From: Rana temporaria
Taxonomy: Eukaryota; Chordata; Amphibia; Anura; Ranidae
Reading direction: 5' to 3'
Assembly: GCF_905171775.1 (NCBI RefSeq)
Contig: NC_053499.1
Location: forward strand, 23,138,519 to 23,202,518
DNA length: 64,000 bases
Shown: positions 10,600 through 22,535 of the stretch, piece by piece
How the letters are laid out: the number at the start of each line of letters is the position of its first letter
Position numbering within the stretch: position 1 is the stretch's first letter
Made by a program: the position numbers and the translations under genes
Notes under the pieces: generated by a model
What the model saw: only the letters and a program-made list of their open reading frames with translations
What the model was told of the DNA's origin: nothing
The model's database searches: none

Positions 10600-12990
10600 A
10601 CTCCATTCACACCTGATCACTGCGACTTCACCCATGATTCCAAATCGCTGCAAAACGCGTTTGCAACGCTATTACTTCTAATGATGCCCGAATTGTCGCG
10701 TGATCGATCGCTCTGCAATCGCAAACGTGCTTGTCGCTCAAAAAAAAACGTGAGCTTCTTTTGGGCAACAGTGTGTTGCGATTTTGCCGCGATTGCAGCG
10801 TGATTTAGCCTCTTTTTCCACGATTGCAACCCCAAAGTCGCGTGATTTACAGTGCGGCTTTACAATGCGATTTTTGATGCGCTGTCATGCGACCGGTGAG
10901 AACCAAGTCACACCTTTTTTGGAGTCGCTGTGACTTGAGTCGCACCAATTAGAACGGGGACCATTGAAATACATGGGTTTTGACTTGTCACGCGACTTCA
11001 CATGTGTCAAGTCGCACAACAACAACGTGCCATTAAGAAGTAAGGCTAGGTTTCCATTATTGCGACCCCAAAGTCGCGTGATTTACAGTACGACTTTGCA
11101 AATGCAATGTTATGCGACCAAGGAGAACCACGTGAGAACAAGTCGCACCGAAGTCGGAACAAAGTAGTGAAATTTTATTTTCGGGAGTCGCTGCAACTTG
11201 AGTCGCACCAATTAAACGGGGACAATTGAAATACATGGGTTTTAGCTTGTCATGCGACTTGACATGTGTCAAGTCGCACAACAACTCGCAGTAGTGGAAA
11301 CGGAGCCTGAGGCTTCGTCTCCACTAGTCATGCGATTTTGCCAATTTGCCGCAATTTTACCGCGATTTACCTAAGGCTCAGTTTCCACTTCTGCAACTTG
11401 TCCTGCGACTTGGGACTGCAAAGTCGCGTAAAAAGTTATGCCACCATGATTTCCAATGACTTCAAGTCGCAGCGACTTTAAAGTAGTCCCTGCACTACTT
11501 TGGTCTGACTTTGATGCGACTTGAGGTCCACAGACCTCAGGAACACACAGGCATTGCTTCAAGTCGCATCAAAATCGCGGCAAATTCGCGCGACTTTCAG
11601 GTCCAAAAAGTGGAAAGCAAACCTAGCCTGATGCTCCTTTCACACCTGATCCCGGGTGCGATCGATGCAAAACGCAGGATCGGTTTGTGATGCCATAAGG
11701 CTAGGTTTCCACTATTGCCACCCCTAAGTCACGCGATTCACAGTGCCAATTTGCAGTACGATTTTAGATGCGATGTCATGCGACTGGTGAGAACCATGGG
11801 AGAACAAGTCGCACCGAGGTCGTAACAAAGTAGTGCAAAAACCTGTTTTGGAGTCGCTGCAACTTAAGTCGCACCAATTAGAACGGGACCATTGAAATAC
11901 ATGGATTTTGACTTGTCATGCGACTTCATCTGTCCAAATCGCACAACAACTCGCAGTAGTGGAAAGAGCCTTACTTCGAAAGGCACCCCGATCACGCTGC
12001 AACCTTGCCGCGATTGTCACGCGGTATATTGGGCTGCAATCGCCGAAAATCGCTCCGCGTGCCTCTGTCGCCCAAAAGAAGCTTAGGTTCCTTTTTGAGC
12101 AGCAAGCATCATGCGTTGCGATTGCAATGCGATTTCAGCCTATTCAAGTGAATGGGCTAAGATCGCACTACACCCAGATCACATGTGAATCGCACAGGGG
12201 GGTCGCTGGCTTGGCTGGAGCCCTGGGCTGAGACTGTCATTTCACATATCCATAGCGTCTTTCAGTGATGTGCGGCGTTCAGGACCTTTTTTAGTTTGCA
12301 GAATCACACAGCGACACACAGCGCATTCCTATGCGATTCTAGGTGCGAACCGGCCCTAAAAATGCTCTAAGGCTCCTTTCACACTTCTGCGACTTGGAAT
12401 CTGACTTGTGAGACCAAAAGTCGCAGGACATGTGACATTCAATGCGTGTCTTTGAGAACCATTCCTACTGATACTACTGAAGTCGCATCAAAGTTGCGCT
12501 GAAAGGACCAAAGTAGCGCAGGAACTTTTTCCTGACCTCAGTGGTAACAGTAGGAATGTCTCAGATAGACATACATTGAATTTCACATCCTGCAAATTGG
12601 GGGTCTCACAAGTTGCGTCATCCCAAGTCGCAGAAGTGTGAAAGGAGCCAAGGCTAGGTTCACAAATCTCTACTACTGTTTTCATACGCAATGCAAATCG
12701 CACGACTTTGTCGCCTCGCAAGCGTGAAAGGAGCCGAAGGCTACGTTCCTACTATTGCGACCCCAAAGTCGCGCGATATAGAGTGCAACTTTGGAATGCG
12801 ACTTTGAGTGCAGCTTTTTGATCCAACTTTACACTCTCTGGATCAAAGTCACATCAAAAGTCGCATCAAAGTAGCGCAGGAACCTTTTCAAAGTCGTCGA
12901 TTTTCAAAGTCGTTTAGATGGGAACAGCTGCCATTGACATCAATGTGCTGTGACTTGTCATGCAACTTAATGTGTCCAAAGTCGCATGAC
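10600..12990. repeat. Cluster of GCGACTT/AATCGC-rich MITEs
   Basis: At least five partial copies, in both orientations, of a MITE containing AAAGTCGCGTGATTTACAG, GTCATGCGAC and AAGTCGCACCAATTA (near 10830, 11070, 11230, 11390-11600, 11700-11960 and 12380-12640). Boundaries are hard to set by eye because copies are nested and truncated. CpG is unusually frequent for frog intergenic DNA. Short frames here are not genes. Confidence 0.6.
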
Positions 12991-13019
12991 AAGTCGCACT
13001 AGTGGAAACAAAGCCTAAG

Positions 13020-13320
13020 CCCAGGTTCACACTGGGTACGATTTGGTACGATTTGAGATGCGATTTTACATGTCAAATCGCATCTCAAATCGGCAGCATT
13101 TGCCGGCAATGGCACCGTCCTAATCGGTGCGACGCGGCATCTGCGGCGCTGCACCGATTTCAAAAAGTAGTTCCTGTACTACTTTTTGCGATTTCGGGCC
13201 GCAATTTACATTGAACCCTGCACAGATGTCTCTTAAATCGCGGCAAAACCGCAGCCGCGAAATCGCGGTAAAATCGCGATTTTACCGCGATTTTGAATTC
13301 GCAGTAGTGTGAACCTAGCA
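13020..13320. mobile_element. 305-bp MITE, GGTTCACACTGGGTACG family, copy 1
   Basis: Ends CAGGTTCACACTGGGTACGA and AGTGTGAACCTAGC are inverted-repeat-like. The interior has AATCGCATCTCAAATCGGC and AAAGTAGTTCCTGTACTAC. An inverted copy is at 13497-13812 and a third is at 55453-55727. Confidence 0.75.
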
Positions 13321-13496
13321 GGCTACATTCACGCCAATGCATTTTTCCATGCTTTTTGCAGAATCGCAGGACATTTTTTGAACTTGGGTTGCTATGGGAC
13401 ACGTTCACATCAATGCATTTTTGTGCCTCGGCGTTTTTGGAAAGGTCGGGACTTTGTTAAAAACACAAAACGCTGCTTTTTTGTGTTTAATTGACT

Positions 13497-13812
13497 AGGT
13501 TTACACTGCTGCAAATTCAAAATCGCATTAAAATCTTACCGCGATTTTGCGGCTGCGGTTTTGCCGCGATTTCGGCCGCTATTTAAGAGACATCTGTGCA
13601 GGGTTCAATGTAAATCGCGACCTGAAAACGCAAAAAGTAGTACAGGAACAATTTTTGGAAATCGCTGCAGCGCCGCAGATGCCGCGTCGCACCGATTAGG
13701 ACAGTGTCATTGCCGACAATTGCCGGCAAATGTCGCCGATTTGAGATGCGATTTGACATGTGAAATCGCATCTCAAATCATACCAAATCGTACCCAATGT
13801 GAACCAGGGCTC
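13497..13812. mobile_element. 305-bp MITE copy 2, inverted
   Basis: Reverse-complement orientation of the element at 13020-13320. Both share the GCAGGGTTCAATGTAAATCG and GACATCTGTGCAGGG internal words, which the third copy at 55453-55727 lacks. Confidence 0.75.
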
Positions 13813-14640
13813 AGTAGACTTCAATGGAGATGCTGCAGAAAAGCATGTAGTGCGTTTTTAGTGCGTTTTTGATACGTTTTTAAAACCGTTTTGCAATATT
13901 TAAGCTGTCCAACAACAAATAAAAGAAAGAAAAAAGAATCAAAAACGCAAAACTCATCAAAAACGCATTATTATAAAAAACGCATTTCCGAAAACGCAGA
14001 AATCACAGCAAAAAGCATGACAGAAACGCTCAAAAGCAACATGCATAGATGTGAACGGAGCTTTGGGTTCGATTCGCACTATGGCGTTCCGGATTTCAAA
14101 TTGCTGAAAAATCGCTGGACGCCCTTGCGATCCCCGTTACGTTTAATGGCACCATAATCGCGGCGTGACTTTGCTGCGATTGTTGCCCGATGAAATCTCG
14201 CAAACTTATTTTGGGCGACAGGCATCCTGCAATTCTGTTTGTGCGATTTTATCCGCGATTCATCAGACGACAATTGCGGTAAAAAAATCTCTCCACAGTT
14301 TGGGGGCCATTGAAAGTCGCAATGACATCAGGTGATTTTCGGCGATTTCGGGAACACCGTAGTGGGAAGGTCCCATTCATGTGACCTGAAAGTCGCACAG
14401 CTTGGACGTGAATTTTCTGCACGCGTTGATGCGACTAGAAGCAATGCCTGTGTAATCTTGAGGTCTATGGACGCATCAAGTCGCATCAAAGCCAGACCAA
14501 AGTAGTGCAGGGACTATTTTGAAGTCGCAAAGATACGAACGGTACTCACTGGAAATCATGGGTGGCGACTTGTCATGTTACTTTGCAGTCCCAAGTCGCA
14601 TCACAAGTCACACGAATGTGAATGTGCAGGCTGCAGTGAC
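13813..14640. repeat. Further CGCA/TCGC-rich MITE remnants
   Basis: Sequence such as AAAACGCATT, TCGCGGCGTGACTTTGC and CAAGTCGCATCAAAG continues the same MITE vocabulary as 10600-12990. No clear boundaries and no gene seen. Confidence 0.5.
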
Positions 14641-14879
14641 TGACTCACGTGAAAATGCCAGTTCCCTGGCTGTCTCTGCTCCGTCCCCCATCTCTCTCCA
14701 TGACATGATATGTATATGAGGTCTCATCCATGGGATGTGCTGTAACCCATGGCAACCAATCAGAATAAAAACTTTATTTAATCAAAGCAGATTTGTATAG
14801 CTGGGTTGCTATGGTTACAATACAAGTCCCCAGATTTCACATTCCTCTGCTGATATTACAGTCTTGTCCCCTTTAAGAG

Positions 14880-15153
14880 GAGAGAAATCCCCCAGAAACA
14901 CCACGCCCCTTCATCTGATTGACAGGCCAAAGTCCGGGGGAACAATGAGAGCGAGGCGCGCATGCGTGTCACTTTCACTTGGTCTGGTCTGGATTCAGGC
15001 AGGTGAAGCGATAACGGAGAACATCGAGTGGGAATCAGTTTTATGGTACTGACTGGGCACCGGACTGGGAGAGAGAGAAGCAACACCGGAGCCGGGGGAC
15101 CCAGGAGGAGGAGGAGATGGGTGACAGTGTGTGAGCGGGGGACAGAGCCAGAG
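14880..15153 (+). promoter_or_regulatory. Candidate promoter and non-coding first exon, divergent from PEX16
   Basis: A non-tandem stretch between a MITE cluster and a minisatellite. It contains an inverted CCAAT box (GATTGACAG near 14918), an NRF1-type site (GCGCATGCGT, 14958-14967), then a GC-rich purine segment ending in CCAGAG followed by a consensus splice donor GTAAGA at 15154. No long open frame starts here, so it would be a 5' UTR exon on the plus strand. In mammals PEX16 is head to head with LARGE2 (GYLTL1B), so LARGE2 is the natural candidate, but I found no LARGE2 coding exon in the window. It could instead derive from half of a TTAA-type element, since a TTTAA and the CCAAT/donor arrangement resemble those elements. 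Confidence 0.4.
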
Positions 15154-15289
15154 GTAAGACCACTGACACTGACAGAGGGGGGCAGGGAAGGGAAATGTGT
15201 GTGCTCAACATGGGGGTGTGTGTGTTGGTGGTGCATAATGACACGGGAGGTGTACAGAGTATGAGGAAATTGGGAGGGGGGGGGGGGGG

Positions 15290-16740
15290 GATATGATGGG
15301 TGGCACTGTATACGAGTATTGGGGGGGACAGTATATGATGGGGGGCACTGTATATGAGTATTGGGGGGGACAGTATATGATGGGGGGCACTGTATATGAG
15401 TATTGGGGGGGACAGTATATGTTGGGGGGCACTGTATACTAGTATTGGGGGGGGACAGTATAGGTTGGGGGGCACTGTATACGAGTATTGGGGGGACAGT
15501 ATAGGTTGGGGGGCACTGTATACAAGTATAGGGGGGACAGTATAGGTTGGGGGGCACTGTATACGAGTATTGGGGGGGGACAGTATAGGTTGGGGGGCAC
15601 TGTATACGAGTATTGGGGGGGGACAGTATAGGTTGGGGGGCACTGTATACGAGTATTGGGGGGGACAGTATAGGTTGGGGGGCACTGTATACGAGTATTG
15701 GGGGACAGTATAGGTTGGGGGGACAGTATAGGTTGGGGGCACTGTATACGAGTATTGGGGGGGGGGGCAGTATAGGTTGGGGGGGACAGTATAGGTTGGG
15801 GGGCACTGTATACGAGTATTGGGGGACAGTATAGGTTGGGGGGCACTGTATACGAGTATTGGGGGACAGTATAGGTTGGGGGGACAGTATAGGTTGGGGG
15901 CACTGTATACGAGTATTGGGGGGGGGGGCAGTATAGGTTGGGGGCACTGTATACGAGTATTGGGGGGGACAGTATAGGTTGGGGGGCACTGTATACGAGT
16001 ATTGGGGGGGACAGTATAGGTTGGGGGGCACTGTATACGAGTATTGGGGGGGACAGTATAGGTTGGGGGGCACTGTATACGAGTATTGGGGGGGCAGTAT
16101 ATGATGGGGGGCACTGTATACGAGTATTGGGGAGACAGTATATGATGGGGGGCACTGTATACGAGTATTGGGGGACAGTATATGATGGGGGGCACTGTAT
16201 ACGAGTATTGGGGGGATAGTATAGGTTGGGGGGCACTGTATACGAGTATTGGGGGGGATAGTATAGGTTGGGGGGCACTGTATACGAGTATTGGGGGGGA
16301 CAGTATAGGTTGGGGGGCACTGTATACGAGTATTGGGGGGGACAGTATAGGTTGGGGGGCACTGTATACGAGTATTGGGGGACAGTATAGGTTGGGGGAC
16401 AGTATAGGTTGGGGGCACTGTATACGAGTATTGGGGGGACAGTATATGATGGGGGGGCACTGTATACGAGTATTGGGGGGGGCAGTATATGATGGGGGGC
16501 ACTGTATACGAGTATTGGGGGGACAGTATATGATGGGGGGCACTGTATACGAGTATTGGGGGGACAGTATATGATGGGGGGGCACTGTATACGAGTATTG
16601 GGGGGATAGTATAGGTTGGGGGGCACTGTATACGAGTATTGGGGGGATAGTATAGGTTGGGGGGGCACTGTATACGAGTATTGGGGGGATAGTATAGGTT
16701 GGGGGGCACTGTTTGAGTATTAGGGGGACAGTATAGGTTG
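15290..16740. repeat. G-rich 43-bp minisatellite, about 33 units
   Basis: Tandem units of about 41-46 bp built from CACTGTATACGAGTATT, a G run of 5-10, ACAGTATAGGTTG (variant ACAGTATATGATG) and a second G run of 5-7. Length differences come almost entirely from the G runs. It begins about 135 bp after the donor at 15154. The very long minus-strand frames here (over 600 codons of Pro/Tyr/Ile repeats) exist only because the unit lacks stops. Confidence 0.97.
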
Positions 16741-18070
16741 GATATAAAGTGTTTGGGGAGGGGGGGCAGTATATTGGTGGTTTCGGTTGGTACAAGGGGC
16801 GATTGTATTGTATATTGGGGGGGGGGGGATTGTATATGTGGGATATGAGTGCAGGATGTAGTTTTTTTTGTTTGTTTTTTTTAAATATTTTTTTTGTATA
16901 TTTTGCTTTTAAAGATGATATGAAAAGAAGATGTATGGAGACTATGATAGGATAATATATGGAGGGTGTTATGAATAGTAGAACGTCCACCATTGGCCCT
17001 ACAGTGTGTTGGAATGCAGGAAGCGGGACGTTCGGATAGCGATGTATAGGGGGGGGGGGGGGGGAGGAATAAAATACAGATGTGTGCAGAATGTGTCCTC
17101 TATCTGATGTAATAGTACATGAGAGTTTATTGTATCACACTGGTGCTCTGATTGGTTTTATAATGGTGAAGGCGGGGGGGGGGTCTGTACCTGATGGCAG
17201 GAAACCTGGAGGAATCTTGTGGGGGTCACAAAGATTATCCGCCTGTCTGTCCACATGTGGCCCCCCCCCCCCCCCGGTTTTGTATCTTTAACCAGAACAC
17301 AATGATTCTCTGTGGTCAGCACTATGAAGAGATTTAATTGCTGAATAATTTTGGATTATTAAATTGCACTTCCCACTCCTCCCTCCCCCGCTCAGTGATG
17401 CCAATTATCTGCCACTCTTCTAGAATGAAAACTCTTCCCCTCTGGAGCTGAGCGGTGGCGAGTCTGCAGACCTCCGGTGATGGGACTCCGCCTCCTCGCC
17501 GGGGAAGCCTTGGTGCGCATTTGTTTCCGCTCTGTGTGGACAATATTTCATGCATCATATTATTTATTGGCATTATTTTTTTTTTTTTATTGGATTATTT
17601 TAGAGTCAAACTTTAAAGAATTTCCCCCTCTCCTTCTAACATAGTGACAGCCATACAGTTTGTCCCAAGCACAGAAAAGATGTCAGAACTACAGAACACC
17701 TCCCCTGCCTCTTCATAACATGGAATTGTTCTGTAGTCCACAAAGATGAACTGGGAAGGGCTGACCCATTTATTGGACTACAGAGGACACAGGACAGCAC
17801 TGGATTTCTGGCAGGATCAACCTTTGCTGTGTGCCGCCTATTGAACAAAACTGGAGGAGACAGAATCTGGAGCAGCTGTGCCTGTCAACCAATCAGCTTC
17901 TGTCTTCAGCTTGTTCAGTTACGCTTTGAAGATGAAAGGTGATTGGCTGACAGGCACAGCTGCTCTACATTCAATAAATTGTTACCGATGAGTCTCGTGT
18001 AATCTTTGTGTGAGGCCAGAATTCCTGATCTGTAAACCTTGCTGCAGCTCACTGACCCGGAAAGTACTAA
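16741..18070. other. Intron or intergenic stretch with homopolymer G/C runs
   Basis: Contains G runs (16809-16828, 17049-17064), a C run near 17262-17276 and diverged frog-repeat sequence (inverted CAGCTGTGCCTGTCA and TGACAGGCACAGCTG near 17872 and 17950). No exon with convincing splice sites was seen. Confidence 0.4.
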
Positions 18071-18077
18071 AGACGTT

Positions 18078-18752
18078 TAGGTAGATTCACACACAATGGC
18101 CTAAACTTGCGGCGGCGTAGCTTAGCGTGTTTAGGCTACGCCGCCGAAAGTTGGCTAGGCAAGTACATGATTCACAATGTACTTACCTGCTAAGTTACGG
18201 CGGCGTAGCCTAAATTGGCGGGCGTAAGGGCGCCTAATTCAAATGTGTTTGAGGGGGGCGTGTTTTATGTCAATGGGGCTTGACCTTAAGTTTTTTTTGC
18301 GAACTGCGCATGCGCCGGGCGCCTACATTTCCCAGTGTGCATTGCGGCTAAGTACGCCGCACGGGCCTATTGATTTTGACGTGGACGTAAACAACGTAAA
18401 TCCCGATTCACGGACGACTTACGCAAACGACGTAAAAAAATTCGAATTTCGACGCGGGAACGGCGGCCATACTTAACATTACTATTCCATTAGGGCTAAG
18501 CTCTAACTTTACGCGGCCTATCTCTTACGTAAACGGCGTAAAAGTACTGCGTCGGCCGGGCGTACGTTAGTGAATCGGCGTATCTACTCATTTACATATT
18601 CTACGCCGACCGCAATGGAAGCGCCACCTAGCGGCCATCCGAAATATTGCAATCTAAGATAGGACGGCGCAAGCCGTCGTATCTTAGTTATGTTTAAGTG
18701 TATCTCTGTTTGAGAATACACTTAAACATAAGTCGACGTAGATTCTGAGTTA
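18078..18752. mobile_element. GATTCAC/CGGCGTA-rich foldback element
   Basis: Begins AGGTAGATTCACACACAATG and ends GACGTAGATTCTGAGTTAGG, with a palindromic interior of GCGGCGTAGCC/GGCTACGCCGCC words. It is related to the elements at 20176-20881, 35018-35655 and 47954-48690; non-coding. Confidence 0.65.
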
Positions 18753-18993
18753 GGAGGTCGGCTTATCTAATGATAACTGAGGAAGTGGAAATGTCATTGT
18801 GTCTTTTTTTTTTTTTTTTTTTTTTTTAAATATTGGCCACAAATGTATATATGTATGCAGCGCAAGTTCACAGCCAGCGCCCTTCGGATTTGTCCGATGG
18901 AAATCCGATGGTACGGCTTAAGGGCAGGAGAGGTAACAATAGGCAGTTGAGCCGAAGTGTGAGCGAGCCTTTAGTGTCTGTCAGGAGTTCGAC

Positions 18994-19430
<437 letters not shown>

Positions 19431-19952
19431 CCACTCCCGGAAGTGGGTGCAAATACTTGTATTATACGGGATTTGTCATTCTCCCCCCCCCCCCCCCCCC
19501 CCCCCCTCCAGCAATTACTGAGAAGTCACGCTGTTCTATTTAGCCTTCACTGACACCCTGTGCTGGTTTATGGAGAGATCTCACAATGCCGAGATAACAC
19601 GGCGTACTTCTTCCCTGGCACTGTATCGCGGTATTTTTAAGGCAGTCGGGTTTAGAAGATGACAGGTGACATTGGGGGGGTGGGGGGGGCAGCTTGTCAC
19701 TGGCAGCTCAGTACAATACTCTCCCTCCCATCTGGGAAGAGAAGCTGGCAATCCGGCGCCGGCACTGAGACGATCTATTTGCAGACTCTCTGTGGTTTTC
19801 GTGGCTTTTCTTAGCTTGTGTGGCCTTTGCGCTCCGGCGGGAAGTTATACGCTAAACGCTTATTTGTGGTTTAGCAGAAAAAGAAGAAAACTTCAGTTTG
19901 TCCGTCTTTCCGAAATAATTTCTGTTCTCTCCTGTCTAGATGATTGTCTTTT

Positions 19953-20175
19953 AACCACCTGAATACCAGGCACTTTCACCCCCTTCCTGCCCAGGCCAGC
20001 TTTCAGCACTGTCACACTTTGAATGACAATTACGCGGTCATGCAACACTGTACCCATTCTTTTCACGCAAATAGAGCTTTCTTTTGGTGGTATTTAATCG
20101 CCGCTGGGGTTTTTATTTTTTGTGCTACAAATGAAAAAACACAGAAATTTTGAAAAAAAAAAAAAAAAAAAATTT
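19953..20175 (+). repeat. E-family repeat end, interrupted
   Basis: Begins TTAACCACCTGAATACCAGG and contains TTTGAATGACAATTACGCGG and TTTCTTTTGGTGGTATTTAA, the conserved text of the E family (32121-33717, 40139-41070). A CGGCG-type element interrupts it at 20176-20881 and the text resumes as TTTATAACATTTTGCAAATA. Confidence 0.65.
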
Positions 20176-20881
20176 GGGCTAGATTCAGGTAGCAGTTATG
20201 GCGGCGTATCTCCAGATACGCCGCCGTAATTTCAAATCTGCGCCGGCGTATCTTTACGCCGATTCTCCAAGGCAGATACGTTGAAAAAATAGGCTTCCTC
20301 CGCCGACATAACTTGAATGCGGCGGCGTATAATTGTGTGCATTTTTTACGCTGGCCGCTTCCGTTTTTTTTTCGGTGTAGAATATGCAAATGACCTAGAT
20401 ACGCCGATTCACAAACGTACATACGCCCGGTGCAATTTTTTTACGTTGGGCTTTTTCAGCGTAAGGTTACTCCTGCTATTAGGAGGCGCAGCCAATGTTA
20501 AGTATGGACGTCGTTCCCGCTTCGAAATTTGAATTTTTTACGTCGAATATGGCTGGACGTAATTTACGTTCACGTCGAAACCAATACGTCGTTGCGGCGT
20601 ACTTGGGAGCAATGCACACTGGGATATGTACACGGACGGCGCATGCGCCTTTCGTACAAAACGTCAATCACGTCAGGTCATCATAGATTAACATAAAACA
20701 CGCCCCCCCCTTCCACATTTGAATTACATGCGCTTACGCCGGCCCCATTTACGCTACGCCGCCGTAACTTACGGAGCAAGTGCTTTGTGAATACTGCACT
20801 TGCTCCTGTAAGTTGCGGCGGCGTAAATACGATACGCTGCGCCGCCGTAACTATGCGCGCCCCCTACCTGAATCTAGCCCT
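20176..20881. mobile_element. GGGCTAGATTCAGG foldback element
   Basis: Ends GGGCTAGATTCAGGTAGCAG and CTACCTGAATCTAGCCC are inverted and the interior is rich in GGCGGCGTA. It is inserted in an E-family repeat. Confidence 0.75.
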
Positions 20882-20904
20882 TTGTTTATAACATTTTGCA
20901 AATA

Positions 20905-21505
20905 CCGCATATACTCGAATATAAGCCGAGGCATCTAATTTTTACCACAAAAAAATGGGAAAATGTATTGACTCGAGTATAAGCCTAGGGTGTCCATGCG
21001 CATGCCTCACTGTGCCCATGCCTCACTGTGCCCATGCCTAGACTGACGTTTAACATGGGAGTCTATAGAAGGGGTGCCCGGCTTTGAAAAATCGGTGCTC
21101 CCCAGCCTTAGGTCCTTCAGACAACAAACTTTGCACACTTGTAGAGGAGAAATGGGGCTACATGTGTGCCAAGTTCCGGGTCCAGAGTACCTACAACCGG
21201 CTGGTACCAGGTCCCCAATGTCACCTGAGAAATTACCATTTAACGTGGGAGTCTATGGAAGGGGTGCCCTGCTTTGAAAAATTGGTACTCCCCGGCCGTA
21301 GGTCCCCCGGACAACAACTTTGTAGAGGGCGAGTGGGGCTACATGTGTGCCAAGTTTGGGGTCCAGGGGATCTATGGCCGGCCCGTACCAGGTCCCCAAA
21401 GTCTGTGAGATCAGGAGTAAAAAGGTGACTCGAGTGTAAGCCGAGGGGGGCATTTTCAGCACAAAAAAGTGCTGAAAAACTCGGCTTATACTCGAGTATA
21501 TACGG
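20905..21505. mobile_element. TA-flanked MITE with TATACTCGAGTATA ends
   Basis: Left end CCGCATATACTCGAATATAA and right end TTATACTCGAGTATATACGG, bordered by TA on both sides. The interior has two tandem diverged copies of about 180 bp (ACATGGGAGTCTATAGAAGG and AACGTGGGAGTCTATGGAAG). Confidence 0.65.
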
Positions 21506-21615
21506 TAAGTAGATTTCTCTTCATAAATTTTGACCAGTTGATCTAAAACCTGCACAAATAGATATTTGCCACATAGATTTATTGGACAGTCGGCGTTGGC
21601 TTGTGCTTTTCTTAA

Positions 21616-22037
21616 AGGAGTTGTAAACCTTCATGTTTTTTCTGCATTAAAGTGGAAAAACATCCGCTACTTACTGGCCCCCCATTTACTTACCTGAGCC
21701 CTCTCAAGTCCTGCGTCGAACGTGCTTGCTTCTCTGCTGTTCTCGGCCCGGTCCTCTCGACTCTTCATTGGATAGATTGATAGCAGCGCAGCCATTGGCT
21801 CGCGCTGCTGTCAATCAACTCCAATGACGTGGGGGGCGGGGCCGAGTCCTGTAGTCGGGGGCTATGGACGCCGGATACAGGACTCGGGAGTGTGCCCGCA
21901 ACGTAACCCACCTTGGGAGAGCGCTTCCCAGGGGGGGGGGGGGGGGTACCAGAAGCAGGGAGGAGCCAAAGCAGCTGCCGAGGGACTCTGGAAGACCAGG
22001 ATCGGGGCCACTCTGTGCAAAATGCTTTACAACCCCT
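21616..22037. mobile_element. TTAA-flanked element with promoter-like core
   Basis: TTAA at 21612-21615 and 22038-22041. The ends AGGAGTTGTAAACC and GCTTTACAACCCCT are inverted. The core has ATTGG/CCAATG, TGACGTGG and GGGGCGGGGC within about 60 bp, and minus-strand GTAAGT at 21669-21674 and 21688-21693. Confidence 0.75.
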
Positions 22038-22535
22038 TTAAGTTCATTGATAAACACAGCTTCTTCTTATTCTTGATCAGCTTTTTTATAGCGCCACCTA
22101 CAGGAGTACGACGCTAGGCAGAAAAAGAACACAGCACCGCCTAAGGAAAGTCCTCTCTGGTAAACAAAAAAAACCTGTAGGTGGCGCTATAAACCCTATA
22201 GTCAAGAATAAGATGTTGTGTCTGTCAATTAACTCCATAGAAAGTGATTTTACAGTGAGTAACAAAAAAAAGGAAGGAGGTTTAAAGCGGAAGTGTAGGT
22301 TGTGTTGGAACTCCAGCGAGAGCCATGACCGCCTGGACTCCGAGGAAATGGATTGGACGAAGCTGGCTGGTATTCATGCCAGAAAACTGAGGACATCTAG
22401 TGGTGGGAAAGAAGTACTGTGGGTGACCCCTCCAGATTGAAGATGCATAGATTTATATTACGGTATATTATATTATTTATTTATTTTTTAGCTAGTTTTT
22501 TCTTTTTATTTAATTAAAGTAGATGTTGACCTTAA

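Noticed and set aside
14856..16993. Minus-strand open frames of 617 and 650 codons rich in Pro, Tyr and Ile
   Set aside because: They are translations of the 43-bp G-rich minisatellite; all three frames stay open because the unit lacks stops, and the residues follow the DNA repeat.
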